Position numbers and translations under genes: made by a program
Shown: in pieces, positions 1-8,282 of the stretch
Layout: each line of letters starts with the position of its first letter
Numbering within the stretch: position 1 is the stretch's first letter
Notes under the pieces: generated by a model
Databases searched by the model: none
Told to the model about the DNA's origin: nothing
What the model saw: only the letters and a program-made list of their open reading frames with translations
From: UBA6522 sp963664945
GTDB taxonomy: Bacteria > Pseudomonadota > Gammaproteobacteria > Steroidobacterales > Rariloculaceae
Assembly: GCA_963664945.1 (NCBI GenBank)
Contig: OY761822.1
Location: 5,704,001 to 5,768,000, forward strand
Direction of reading: 5' to 3'
Length of the DNA stretch: 64,000 bases

Positions 1-126
1 GATGGCTCCGACACGATGGCCCTCAGCACGATCATTACCGAGCTTGGAACCACGGTCATCCTGGAAGAGGTCCGTCAACAGCGAGCGCGGCAAGACATCC
101 CGCCGGTGACAATCAAGCGCGAATAG
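1..126 (+). CDS. 3' end of an unidentified protein (partial)
   Basis: An open frame enters from the left edge and ends at a TAG at 124-126, four bases before the sulfatase ATG. It encodes about 41 residues with no motif I recognise; the tail is charged and ends VTIKRE. The tight spacing suggests it is the upstream member of the sulfatase operon. Because only the C-terminus is present, no function can be given, and the frame could still be fortuitous. Confidence 0.45.
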   Translation, partial: DGSDTMALSTIITELGTTVILEEVRQQRARQDIPPVTIKRE

Positions 127-130
127 AGCC

Positions 131-1513
131 ATGACATCAGTCCGAAAAGGCCTCATGGCCGCGGCGCTGCTTGCGGCGGCTCCGTTCGCCCCTGGTCAGG
201 ACAGTTCTGACCCGAACATCATTCTAATCCTCGCCGACGATCAAGGCTGGAACCACTTGTCCGTGCCGATGGACGACGAGCTTCCGGGATCGGGGAGCGA
301 TTACTTCCAAACGCCCAACATAGAGCGCATCGCCGCAGCCGGCATGCGGTTCCCCAGCGCCTATGCCGCAGCGCCGATGTGCGGCCCGAGCCGAATCGCC
401 CTGCACTACGGCAAGGGTACCGCGCAGGTCGTGTACTCCGAAGCGGCGGATGACGTACGGGCGGAGTCCATCACCATCGGGGAACTGTTGAAGTCCGCCG
501 GCTATGCCACGGCACACTTCGGCAAGTGGAGTCCTGGCGCGCCGGAATCGGAATTGCAGTATTACGACGCAAGCGATGGCGCGGCGGGCAACGGCGACGG
601 CAACGTCGATGACCCCGCCAATCCCAAGGATATTTTCGGCATTTCCGAGCGTGCCGTGGCGTTCATGGAGGCGAGCGTCGATGACGGTCAACCGTTCTAC
701 ATGCAGTTATCGCACTACGCCCCGCACGTCGGCTTCCAGGCGCTTGAGGAGACCGCCGAAAAGTGGGAACGCATCGAGCCCGGCGAGTTACATATCGACC
801 CCGTCTATGCGGCGATGACCGAAGACCTCGATACCGGCATCGGCAGGGTGCTGGACAAGCTGCAGGACCTGGGCGTCGAAGAAAACACGTACGTGATCTA
901 CACATCCGATCACGGCCAGACCATCAACCGCTCCACCAACCAGCCCCTGACGGTCGGCAAGGGCACGCTTTGGGAGGGCGGGATGCGAGTGCCGTTCATC
1001 GTCAGCGGTCCCGGCATCGCGGCCGGAACGATTTCCGATGCGCGGGTCGTGTCGCTGGATTTCTTCCCCACGTTCGCCGAGCTCGCCGGCGCCGCCGACG
1101 CGCTGCCCGACGATCTCGAGGGTGGAAGCCTGGTGCCGCTGCTTCGCGGAGGGGGAGACGGCGAGGTGAGGCGCGCCCGCGAGGAGCTCGTGTTTCACTT
1201 TGCGCAACCGAGCGGGCAGCCGGAGTCACGGCCCTCCTCGAGCATTTATCTCGGGAATTACAAGCTGCTGAAGTTCTACGATACCGGTGATCTTCAGCTA
1301 TTCGATATCGCACAGGACCTGCGGGAGCAGGAAGACCTTGCCGGCCGGATGCCCGAGCGCGTGGAGGAGTTGCACCAGCGGCTGACAAGCTATCTGGATG
1401 CGGTCAATGCGACAATACCGGACCCGTCGACGATGACGCCCGGGACAGCGCCCGGAGCGGGGATGGGCATGGGCGCCGGTGCAATGGGAATGGGAATGGG
1501 AGGCGAACTATGA
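131..1513 (+). CDS. Secreted sulfatase (arylsulfatase family)
   Basis: Predicted periplasmic type I sulfatase that hydrolyses sulfate esters. A signal peptide covers about residues 1-22 and ends near PGQ. Metal-ligand signature LADDQG lies at about 35-40. The sulfatase consensus CGPSR begins at Cys84, the residue that formylglycine-generating enzyme would convert to formylglycine; the activation motif continues IALHYGKG. Later landmarks are GKW at about 136 and SDHG at about 260. The 460-residue length is normal. The last 15 residues are almost only Gly, Met and Ala (GMGMGAGAMGMGMGG), which is not part of the fold. The stop overlaps the next start by four bases (ATGA), so translation is probably coupled to the DUF6152 gene. 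The natural substrate cannot be told from sequence. Confidence 0.9.
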   Translation: MTSVRKGLMAAALLAAAPFAPGQDSSDPNIILILADDQGWNHLSVPMDDELPGSGSDYFQTPNIERIAAAGMRFPSAYAAAPMCGPSRIALHYGKGTAQVVYSEAADDVRAESITIGELLKSAGYATAHFGKWSPGAPESELQYYDASDGAAGNGDGNVDDPANPKDIFGISERAVAFMEASVDDGQPFYMQLSHYAPHVGFQALEETAEKWERIEPGELHIDPVYAAMTEDLDTGIGRVLDKLQDLGVEENTYVIYTSDHGQTINRSTNQPLTVGKGTLWEGGMRVPFIVSGPGIAAGTISDARVVSLDFFPTFAELAGAADALPDDLEGGSLVPLLRGGGDGEVRRAREELVFHFAQPSGQPESRPSSSIYLGNYKLLKFYDTGDLQLFDIAQDLREQEDLAGRMPERVEELHQRLTSYLDAVNATIPDPSTMTPGTAPGAGMGMGAGAMGMGMGGEL

Positions 1514-2592
1514 TCAAGAAACAAACATTCGACAGCCCGTGGCGAAAGCCGCGCGGCGCAGCGGCCCTGTCGTTTATGGCTGGCCTGGCACTTCCGGTGG
1601 CCGCGGCCGGGCATCACGGCAGCAACTCCAACCCGGACCTTTACCTCGCGGAGAATCTCCTGGTTCTGGAAGGCGAAATCTCGCGTATCTTGTGGCGCAA
1701 CCCGCATCCAAGGCTCATGTTGACCGTGGTCGGCGACGACGGCGTGGAGGCGGACTGGGAACTGGAGATGTCCGGGAGCGTAAACGGCCTGATCGCCAAC
1801 GGACTGGACGCGGACTTCGTTCGAATTGGCGAACGTGTCAGAGCGGCGGGCGTTGTTTCGCGACGGGACCCCTCCTCCATCGGCTTGCTGCACCTGCTCC
1901 TGCCCAGCGGCGAGGAGTACGTATCCGGCAACCGGGAGAACCTCTGGTCTGACGAGCGCGTGGCGACCAGGCGCGAAGCACCCGGTCCCGCCGCGGTCAG
2001 GGCCGCCGAGGAATCCGCGGATGGTATCTTCAGGGTTTGGGGCCGCCGGACCAGCCCGCGGCCTGTGCCGGAGGAGTATGCCGGCTTGCTGACTGAACAT
2101 GGCCGGGAACTGGCGGCGCAATACTACGGCCCAAGAGACAACCCGGAGTTCGAGTGCCGAACGGGCATCCCGACGCACATGTTCGACCCGGTTCCAATGG
2201 AGATCACCGACGGCGGCGACCGCATCCACATACATACCGAGGAATACAACATGCGGCGCGTGGTCTACCTGACGGAAGACCGACCGGAGCCCGAACCTTC
2301 AAACGTCGGGTACTCCACCGGGCGCTGGGAAGGCGACACGCTCGTTGTCGAGACCACGCATATCGATTGGCCGTACTTCGATCCCTACGGCACACCTCAG
2401 TCCGACCGGATGAGCTACGTGGAGACGTTCCGCGTTGCCGACGACGGGAGTCGTCTCGACTACACGATCGTCGCGACGGACCCGGTCACGTTTACCGCTC
2501 CGGTCGAGCTCGAGCGCGCCTGGCGCTGGCAGCCCGGCCTCCGGATGGTGGAGGACTTCGACTGCGTCGCCGATTGGGAAGACTCGGACTGA
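1510..2592 (+). CDS. Exported DUF6152-family protein
   Basis: A secreted protein of unknown function. After a signal peptide (about residues 1-34) the mature protein begins with a His-His-Gly motif (GHHGSNSN), typical of DUF6152, followed by a small beta-rich domain to about residue 140. The C-terminal half carries aromatic and Asp-rich segments such as GRWEGDTLVVET. The same two-part design recurs at 20729-21856 (AHHGG near the N-terminus, GHWEGDTLVVES later), so the two are paralogues. Its start overlaps the sulfatase stop and the amidohydrolase follows 69 bases later, suggesting one operon. I know of no established role for the family; the leading His pair could bind a metal, which is only inference. 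Confidence 0.75.
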   Translation: MIKKQTFDSPWRKPRGAAALSFMAGLALPVAAAGHHGSNSNPDLYLAENLLVLEGEISRILWRNPHPRLMLTVVGDDGVEADWELEMSGSVNGLIANGLDADFVRIGERVRAAGVVSRRDPSSIGLLHLLLPSGEEYVSGNRENLWSDERVATRREAPGPAAVRAAEESADGIFRVWGRRTSPRPVPEEYAGLLTEHGRELAAQYYGPRDNPEFECRTGIPTHMFDPVPMEITDGGDRIHIHTEEYNMRRVVYLTEDRPEPEPSNVGYSTGRWEGDTLVVETTHIDWPYFDPYGTPQSDRMSYVETFRVADDGSRLDYTIVATDPVTFTAPVELERAWRWQPGLRMVEDFDCVADWEDSD

Positions 2593-2661
2593 GCGCCCGC
2601 AGGCTCTCCTTCCGGTCCACGGGTGCGGGCATGAGCCAGGGCTTCAGGAGAAAACAGTTCC

Positions 2662-4557
2662 ATGAGAAACGAATCTACCGCTGGTTTACCAACCATTCCC
2701 CTCGTGACAGTGGCCCTGCTTGCCGGCGGCGCTTTCAACCACGCCGTGGCACAAGACGAGGACGACGCCTGTGCGGGCCTGTACCTGGTCAATGGCCGGT
2801 TCTTCTCCATGGCCGAGCTACCGCGGACCGCTGACGGCGTTGCGCAAAGCGACTTCAACAGCCTGCGAATCGCCGGCAACATGATCGCGGAAGTCGGCGA
2901 CGATCTCGTGGCGCCCGACTGTGCGACAACCATCGACCTGGACGGCAAGTCGGTCATTCCCGGACTCAGCGATACGCACATGCATTTCATCCGCGCCACG
3001 TTGCGGCCGGGGTACGACACACGTGAACTGGAACTCAGCCGCAGCATTCCGGAGGCCATGGACATGATCGCGGCCAAGAGCGCCGCCATGGCCGAGGCGG
3101 AGGTTCCCACCGATCAGTGGGTCACCTTCATCGGCGGCTGGGACCCGATTCAATGGGACGAAAACCCTGTCGGTTCGGGTCCCGGGGGCGGTCCTGCCTA
3201 TGTATTTCCGACGCTGCAACAGATGGATGCCGCAGCCGGCACCTACCCCTTCTACATACATCTGCGCTCGACCGAGACCGCATATACCAACACCCAGGGC
3301 ATGGCCCGGCTGAACGAGCTGGCCGCCACGGCGGAAGGCGCGGGAGATCCGCAAATCGATCCCGACACGGGCTTCGTGGCCGACTCGACCGCCGCTTTCG
3401 TGCTGATCAAGCAGGACAGCGACCCCCGGGATCAGGCCATTCGTGTCATGCGGGGGTTCAACAGCGTCGGCCTGACTTCGGTGGTCGACATGGGCGGCAG
3501 CATTCGCGGCATGGGTGCGCAGTATTTCAACGTTTTCTCCGACTACGAAACCATGAAGGCGCTGTACGACGCCGATGAATTGACCATCAGGGTGCGCGCC
3601 CGGGTGCAGGGCGACCTGATCACGCCCGTGGAGGATTACGAGGCGCTCGTGCATTCGATCGCAGCCAGATTCGGCAGTGAGGACGACAGCATGTTCAAAG
3701 TCATCGGTCTCGGGGAGGACCTTGGCGATATCGCGACCAACGGCTATCAGAATGTCGTGGAGATGGCGATCTCCAACGGTTGGCAGGTCGGCAAACATGC
3801 GGGCCAATTGGCAGACATCGAGACGTATCACGCCGCCGCCGTCGCTGCCGGAAAGGTTACGCGCCTGACGCTGGAGCACTCGTCTCCCGGTCAGGCCGAG
3901 TTCGATGCGGTCAAGGCCCTGGGTTACGAAGACGTGGTCGGCATCAACCTTTCGTCGCACGCCTTCCTCGGACGCGGCGCCGCGGGGCGTGTCTGCGACA
4001 GCGTCCGCTTCAGGTCCGCAGTGGAATCGGGGCTGCATGCGGGCATCGGCACGGACAGCACCAACGCGCAACCCAGCAATCCCTGGATCAACATCTACGC
4101 CATGGTGACCGGAAAGGACGTGAAGGGTTTTGGGCTTCGAGCCGGTGGGGTCACTACCCTGCGCGCGATTGGGCCGGGCGGCATGGGCGGCATGGCGGGA
4201 ATGGGAGGTGCCGGAGCCATGGGCGCCGCTGGAGCGGGCGCAAACGCCGGTGGCGCACGTGCGGGAACCGCCGTCGATCTGGATGCTCCGGTCACCTGTC
4301 CCGACGAGCGCATCTCGCGGGCTCAGGCGGTCCAGCTTCATACAAAAGGCAGCGCCTGGCTGGCCGGCTCGGAAGACGACTACGGTACGTTGGAAGAAGG
4401 CAAACTGGCCGATCTGGTCGTGCTGAGCGACGACATCTTTTCAGCGACCGTGAGCGATGACGAGATACAGGGCATTCATTCCCTGATGACAATTGTCGAC
4501 GGCGAGATCGTGTATGTCGGCGAGGACGCTGCCTTCTCTGCCGAAGTTGGCGAATAG
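2662..4557 (+). CDS. Exported amidohydrolase, YtcJ-like
   Basis: A predicted metal-dependent hydrolase of the amidohydrolase superfamily (amidohydrolase_3/YtcJ type), exported by a signal peptide ending near HAVAQ (about residue 31). GKSVIPGLSDTHMHF holds the first metal-binding His-x-His pair; further conserved parts are KHAGQ, EHSSP and the C-terminal GTLEEGKLADLVVLS that folds back on the small beta domain. At 631 residues it is slightly long because of an insert at about 508-535 made almost only of Gly, Met and Ala (for example GGMGGMAGMGGAG), echoing the tail of the sulfatase in the same operon. A clear ribosome site (AGGAGAAAA) precedes the ATG. Substrate is unknown; members act on amides, esters or cyclic imides. 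Confidence 0.82.
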   Translation: MRNESTAGLPTIPLVTVALLAGGAFNHAVAQDEDDACAGLYLVNGRFFSMAELPRTADGVAQSDFNSLRIAGNMIAEVGDDLVAPDCATTIDLDGKSVIPGLSDTHMHFIRATLRPGYDTRELELSRSIPEAMDMIAAKSAAMAEAEVPTDQWVTFIGGWDPIQWDENPVGSGPGGGPAYVFPTLQQMDAAAGTYPFYIHLRSTETAYTNTQGMARLNELAATAEGAGDPQIDPDTGFVADSTAAFVLIKQDSDPRDQAIRVMRGFNSVGLTSVVDMGGSIRGMGAQYFNVFSDYETMKALYDADELTIRVRARVQGDLITPVEDYEALVHSIAARFGSEDDSMFKVIGLGEDLGDIATNGYQNVVEMAISNGWQVGKHAGQLADIETYHAAAVAAGKVTRLTLEHSSPGQAEFDAVKALGYEDVVGINLSSHAFLGRGAAGRVCDSVRFRSAVESGLHAGIGTDSTNAQPSNPWINIYAMVTGKDVKGFGLRAGGVTTLRAIGPGGMGGMAGMGGAGAMGAAGAGANAGGARAGTAVDLDAPVTCPDERISRAQAVQLHTKGSAWLAGSEDDYGTLEEGKLADLVVLSDDIFSATVSDDEIQGIHSLMTIVDGEIVYVGEDAAFSAEVGE

Positions 4558-4583
4558 GGACGGCCCCGCGCGTCAGGATACTC

Positions 4584-4847
4584 TCACGCGTCCGGCAGTT
4601 CGTCGCCGGGAACCGGCGGTAAGTCCGGCGCCCGATCGAGATAGCGCGTCAGATCGCCAGTCTTCGCTGTAGCAGCGCGCCGCTTGAGGAGGGCGTCAGC
4701 CGTTTCCACGGCTCCGATCTTCTGTGCGACGGCGGCAGTGATCCATTGATTGAGCGAGACTCCGTCCTCTCTGGCCATTCGCGAAGCGGTTTCCTTCAAC
4801 GAAATCGGCAGTTGCAGCGGATACTTGTATCGGCGTGCTTCACTCAT
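4584..4847 (-). CDS. Ribbon-helix-helix (HicB-like) antitoxin
   Basis: An 87-residue protein, probably the antitoxin of the PIN gene directly upstream on the same strand. The N-terminal part has the layout of a ribbon-helix-helix DNA-binding domain (beta strand YKYPLQLPI, then helices containing KETASRMAREDG and SLNQWITAAVAQKI), as in the HicB/Arc-like antitoxins that accompany COG1569 PIN proteins. The tail is acidic and Pro-rich (PPVPGDELPDA) and could wrap the toxin. Its ATG overlaps the PIN stop (ATGA), so the toxin gene comes first, the reverse of the most common order. It would be expected to bind the inverted repeat at 5281-5300. Confidence 0.75.
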   Translation of the reverse strand: MSEARRYKYPLQLPISLKETASRMAREDGVSLNQWITAAVAQKIGAVETADALLKRRAATAKTGDLTRYLDRAPDLPPVPGDELPDA

Positions 4848-5263
4848 TGCTGCAGCCTCCTGACTATCTCTCCTGGTGCGGCGACCTCAATGCCGAACAT
4901 TCGCGCTGGCAAGAAGTCTCTGGCATTGTGCGTTATGATCGCGTCGGCACCGCCGCCTATCGCGGCTTCAAAGACCATTTCGTCGCCAGCATCCCTCAGG
5001 ATCGGCCTGACCCTGAAATGAACTTCGACAGGCTCTGCCATGGCCGCGAGCGCACTCATTAACGCCTCGACATCATCGAGAGAGTGCCCAGTGGCCGTAC
5101 GCGTTTCCGTTCGGGCCAGCACCGCCTCGTATTCAAGAAACAGGGCCGTTGTGCACAATGCTCCGACCGTTCCGTTCTCAACCTTTTTCAGCAACAAATT
5201 GCTCGCGCCATGACGGCTACGAAATGCCGCAACGATTACGTTGGTATCGAGCACTAACCTCAC
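4844..5263 (-). CDS. PIN-domain toxin, COG1569 type
   Basis: A 139-residue PIN-domain ribonuclease, the likely toxin of a type II pair. The fold is marked by the N-terminal LDTNVIVAAFRS (first acidic residue), an internal Glu in LFLEYEAVL, and the later acids in GDEMVFEAAIGGGADAIITHN, which together form the Mg-binding tetrad. This arrangement matches the COG1569 'putative toxin-antitoxin PIN nuclease' group rather than classical VapC. The first in-frame start is GTG at 5263; a second GTG three codons on, preceded by an AGTGAGG, is also possible. It is co-transcribed with the following antitoxin. Confidence 0.8.
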   Translation of the reverse strand: MRLVLDTNVIVAAFRSRHGASNLLLKKVENGTVGALCTTALFLEYEAVLARTETRTATGHSLDDVEALMSALAAMAEPVEVHFRVRPILRDAGDEMVFEAAIGGGADAIITHNARDFLPARMFGIEVAAPGEIVRRLQQ

Positions 5264-5280
5264 TTGCGGGCCAAGCTATA

Positions 5281-5300
5281 TGACATCCTATAAGATGTCA
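5281..5300. promoter_or_regulatory. Operator/promoter of the PIN-RHH toxin-antitoxin pair
   Basis: A perfect 7-base inverted repeat (TGACATC, six-base spacer CTATAA, GATGTCA) lies 18 bases before the toxin start. On the minus strand one arm lies within a TTGACAT that makes a good -35 box, with TATAGC about 15 bases further on as a possible -10. An inverted repeat over the promoter is the usual site where an antitoxin-toxin complex represses its own operon. The binding itself is inferred. Confidence 0.5.
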
Positions 5301-5389
5301 ATGTGAGACGTGCTACAGTCCACATTCTGGATTCAACGTCCACACGTATTGTTCAACCCCCGAGCAGATCCAACAGAATATCTCCCGTC

Positions 5390-6517
5390 ATGAAACGACT
5401 CGGCATCATCATCGCTCTTGTCGCACTCGCGGCCGCAGCGATGTGGTACCTCAACCGCCCGGAGGTCGTCGAGGTCGCCCTGGTGACGGTGGAGCGCGGT
5501 CCGGTTTCCTCCACAGTCAGCAATACGCGCGCGGGCACGGTGGACGCCTGCCGCCGCGCCGGCCTGTCGCCGGCCTCGGGCGGCCAGATCGTCAATCTCC
5601 CGGTGACGGAGGGTGATTTCGTCGAGCAGGACGAACTGCTGCTGGAACTGTGGAACGACGATCTGCGCGCTCAACTTGAGCTTGCGAGGCGGGAGTCCAC
5701 AGCCGCCGAGTCCAGGGCGACCGAAGCCTGCGTCACGGCAGACTTCGCGCTGCGCGAGGCCAACCGGCTCACACGGCTGCTGGAGGACGGGCTCGCGTCC
5801 GAGGACGATACGGACCGTGCGGTGGGCATGGCCGAGTCAACGGCCGCCGCCTGCCAGGCAGCCCGGGACGGCGCCCGGGTCGCCGCCGCCGGCATCGACG
5901 TGACCGAAGCGGCCCTGAAGCGCACCCAACTCTTCGCGCCGTTCGCCGGCACCATCGGCGAAATCAATGGCGAACTGGGCGAATTCGTTACCCCCTCCCC
6001 CGTCGGGATTCCAACTCCGCCCACGGTCGACCTGATCGACTCCCGTTGCCTCTACATCAGCGCGCCCATCGATGAGGTCGATGCGCCCCAGGTGCGGGAA
6101 GGACTGCCCGCACGCATCAGTCTGGACGCTTTCGGCGATCGGACGTTTGCAGGGCACGTGCGCCGCGTCGCGCCCTACGTGCTGGACGTGGAACGGCAGG
6201 CGCGCACGGTGGAGATCGAGGCCGAAATCGACGATCCGGACAAGGGGGCGCTGCTCCCCGGCTACAGCGCCGACGTCGAAGTAATGCTCGCCAGCGAGGA
6301 GAATGTCCTGAGAATCCCCACATCGCTCATCGTCGACGACAACCAGGTCTACGTCTACGACGAGACCGCGGGGCAGATCGAGCTAAGGGAGATCGAAATC
6401 GGCATCTCCAATTGGGAGTTCACCGCCGTCACCGGCGGGCTGCGGGCCGGCGACCGCGTGGTCAGTTCGATCAACCGCGACGGCGTGGAGGACGGGGCCC
6501 TGGTAAGCCCTGAGTAA
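5390..6517 (+). CDS. HlyD/MacA-type periplasmic adaptor subunit
   Basis: Membrane fusion protein that would link an inner-membrane pump to an outer-membrane channel. The ATG at 5390 gives a classic anchor (MKRLGIIIALVALAAAAMWYL); the longer frame from 5303 adds 29 residues that block the anchor, so I reject it. A first lipoyl half-motif (GGQIVNLPVTEGD, about residue 64), an alpha-helical hairpin rich in Ala, Glu and Arg (about 95-170), a second lipoyl half (LFAPFAGTIGEINGELGE), and beta-barrel and membrane-proximal domains follow. The natural partner is probably the ABC ATPase and FtsX permeases at 14700-17791, now about 8 kb away because of the dehydrogenase and the decayed island. Confidence 0.85.
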   Translation: MKRLGIIIALVALAAAAMWYLNRPEVVEVALVTVERGPVSSTVSNTRAGTVDACRRAGLSPASGGQIVNLPVTEGDFVEQDELLLELWNDDLRAQLELARRESTAAESRATEACVTADFALREANRLTRLLEDGLASEDDTDRAVGMAESTAAACQAARDGARVAAAGIDVTEAALKRTQLFAPFAGTIGEINGELGEFVTPSPVGIPTPPTVDLIDSRCLYISAPIDEVDAPQVREGLPARISLDAFGDRTFAGHVRRVAPYVLDVERQARTVEIEAEIDDPDKGALLPGYSADVEVMLASEENVLRIPTSLIVDDNQVYVYDETAGQIELREIEIGISNWEFTAVTGGLRAGDRVVSSINRDGVEDGALVSPE

Positions 6518-6706
6518 CCAGCGTCCGTTTGGTGGTCAACCCTGAGCAACCAGGGTCTGCTTGAAGGACCCCTTGTCCGTTGGGCAACAACAGATTGCGG
6601 GCGAACGCCTCCGGCAGGCTACCGAACGCTTGACTCAGGTAGAATCCCATCAAAACGCGCCCCGAAGCGCCGCCACTTCGCCAACTTTCAAGCCGGGAGG
6701 TTTGCC

Positions 6707-8218
6707 ATGCACCTACGGGTCCCGCTCGCCATAGTCGCGCTGCCCGCGCTACTGGCTCCGCACGCAGTCCACCCACAGATTACCGACCCGTTGCCGGCGC
6801 CGATCGACAAGAAAGGCCTGATGGTGCAGATCCGCGATGTCGTGCGCCTGCCCAAGACGCTGGGACGGTTTCATCCCGACCAGGACGTGAATCCGGCCGG
6901 GTGGGCGCGCGTCAGCTTCGTTCACGAACTGCCGGACGGGCGCATCTTCGCCAACGACCAGCGCGGCTACCTGTATCTGCTGGATGAGGACGGTGGCCCG
7001 ACCGTCTATCTGGATTTCATCACCGAGTTTCCGAACACAGTCTACAACCGGCTCCAGAGCGGCTTCATCGGCTTCGGATTCCACCCGGAGTTCGGCCAAA
7101 ACGGGCTTTTCTATACCGTGCACGGCGAGCGCGCTTTCGGCAATCCGGGAACACCCGACTTCATACCGCCAGGCTATACCGAAGCCGATGTGGCACACCA
7201 CAACGTCATCTTCGAGTGGCGCGCCAACGATCCCGCGGCGAACGCCTTCGACGGCCTGCGGCGCGAACTGTTGCGCGTCGCCCAGGTCACCACCAACATG
7301 TCGCACCCTTTCGGATACGTCGGGTTCAACCCGACGTCCGAGCCCGGCGACCCCGACCACGGGCTGCTCTATACCAGCGGCAGCGATCTGGGATTCAGCA
7401 ACGGCGTGGGGCCGAACTCCGAGAATCCCGGCCAGACCCAGCGTCTCGACTCGGTGGTCACGGCCATCCTGCGGATCGATCCCCGCAGTCCCTCCGAAAC
7501 GGGCGGCACCGCGGGGCTCGGCGACTACACGATTCCCGAAATCAACCCGTTCGCGGGCGACGGCGACCCCGAAACGCTCGGCGAGATTTACGCCTACGGC
7601 TTTCGAAACGCCCACCGCCTGTCCTGGGACCTGACCGACGGAACCATGTTCGCCATGGATATCGGCATGAACCAGATCGAAGAGGTCAATATCGTTCACG
7701 CGGGCCGCAACTACGGCTGGATGGCGCGGGAAGGCTACTGGGAGAACGGCAAGTACCGTCCCGGCGGCGAGCTCAATCAGCTCTTCGAACTGCCGGCGGA
7801 CATCCTGGAGGGTCGGACCGAGGACGAATACACCTATCCTGTCGCGTTCTACGACCACAACGAAGGCCGGGCGATCAGCGGCGGATTCGCCTATCACGGC
7901 CGCATCGAGGCGCTGCGGGGCAAGTTCGTATTCGGCGACCTGGTGCGGGGGCGTCTTTTCGCGGCCGATCTCGCGGAGATTAAGGCCGCCGATGACGGCA
8001 TTCCCAACACGGTGGCGCCAATCGAAGAGATCCAGCTCTACATGCTGGACGCCAACGGCAACCGCGTGTATGTCAACTTTCGCGAACTCATCGAACGCAC
8101 CAACGGTGCAGAAACGATCCGCGCCGACATGCACCTGAACCGCACACGAGACGGCGAGATATTTGTCTCGTCGCGACAGGATGGAATGATCCGGATGCTC
8201 GTTCCTGACGGGGAGTGA
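6707..8218 (+). CDS. Secreted PQQ-dependent sugar dehydrogenase (glucose/sorbosone type)
   Basis: A predicted periplasmic six-bladed beta-propeller of the glucose/sorbosone dehydrogenase family, oxidising a sugar or aldose with PQQ. The signal peptide ends near AVHPQ (about 24). Family landmarks include GFIGFGFHPEF, AYGFRNAHRLSWD and the strongly conserved NYGWMAREGYWENG at about 345, with GGFAYHG and FVFGDLVRGRLF in the last blades. A good ribosome site (GGGAGG) precedes the ATG. The final 105 residues are closely matched by a truncated second copy at 14379-14703, with a run of nearly identical DNA around GAACGCACCAACGGTGCAGA. Substrate is not predictable. Confidence 0.85.
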   Translation: MHLRVPLAIVALPALLAPHAVHPQITDPLPAPIDKKGLMVQIRDVVRLPKTLGRFHPDQDVNPAGWARVSFVHELPDGRIFANDQRGYLYLLDEDGGPTVYLDFITEFPNTVYNRLQSGFIGFGFHPEFGQNGLFYTVHGERAFGNPGTPDFIPPGYTEADVAHHNVIFEWRANDPAANAFDGLRRELLRVAQVTTNMSHPFGYVGFNPTSEPGDPDHGLLYTSGSDLGFSNGVGPNSENPGQTQRLDSVVTAILRIDPRSPSETGGTAGLGDYTIPEINPFAGDGDPETLGEIYAYGFRNAHRLSWDLTDGTMFAMDIGMNQIEEVNIVHAGRNYGWMAREGYWENGKYRPGGELNQLFELPADILEGRTEDEYTYPVAFYDHNEGRAISGGFAYHGRIEALRGKFVFGDLVRGRLFAADLAEIKAADDGIPNTVAPIEEIQLYMLDANGNRVYVNFRELIERTNGAETIRADMHLNRTRDGEIFVSSRQDGMIRMLVPDGE

Positions 8219-8282
8219 CCGCGCAATTGATGAACGATGCGACTTCATGTATGCGGGTAGAGAACAACTGCCAAAAAATCGG

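Noticed and set aside
2818..4341. Long minus-strand frame of 507 codons opposite the amidohydrolase
   Set aside because: It is a mirror of a GC-rich coding gene, with no motif or ribosome site, while the plus strand carries a complete enzyme with a signal peptide.
6508..6560. Imperfect direct repeat CCCTGAGTAACCAG / CCCTGAGCAACCAG after the adaptor gene
   Set aside because: Two short copies 32 bases apart with no partner gene or further copies; noted but not called.
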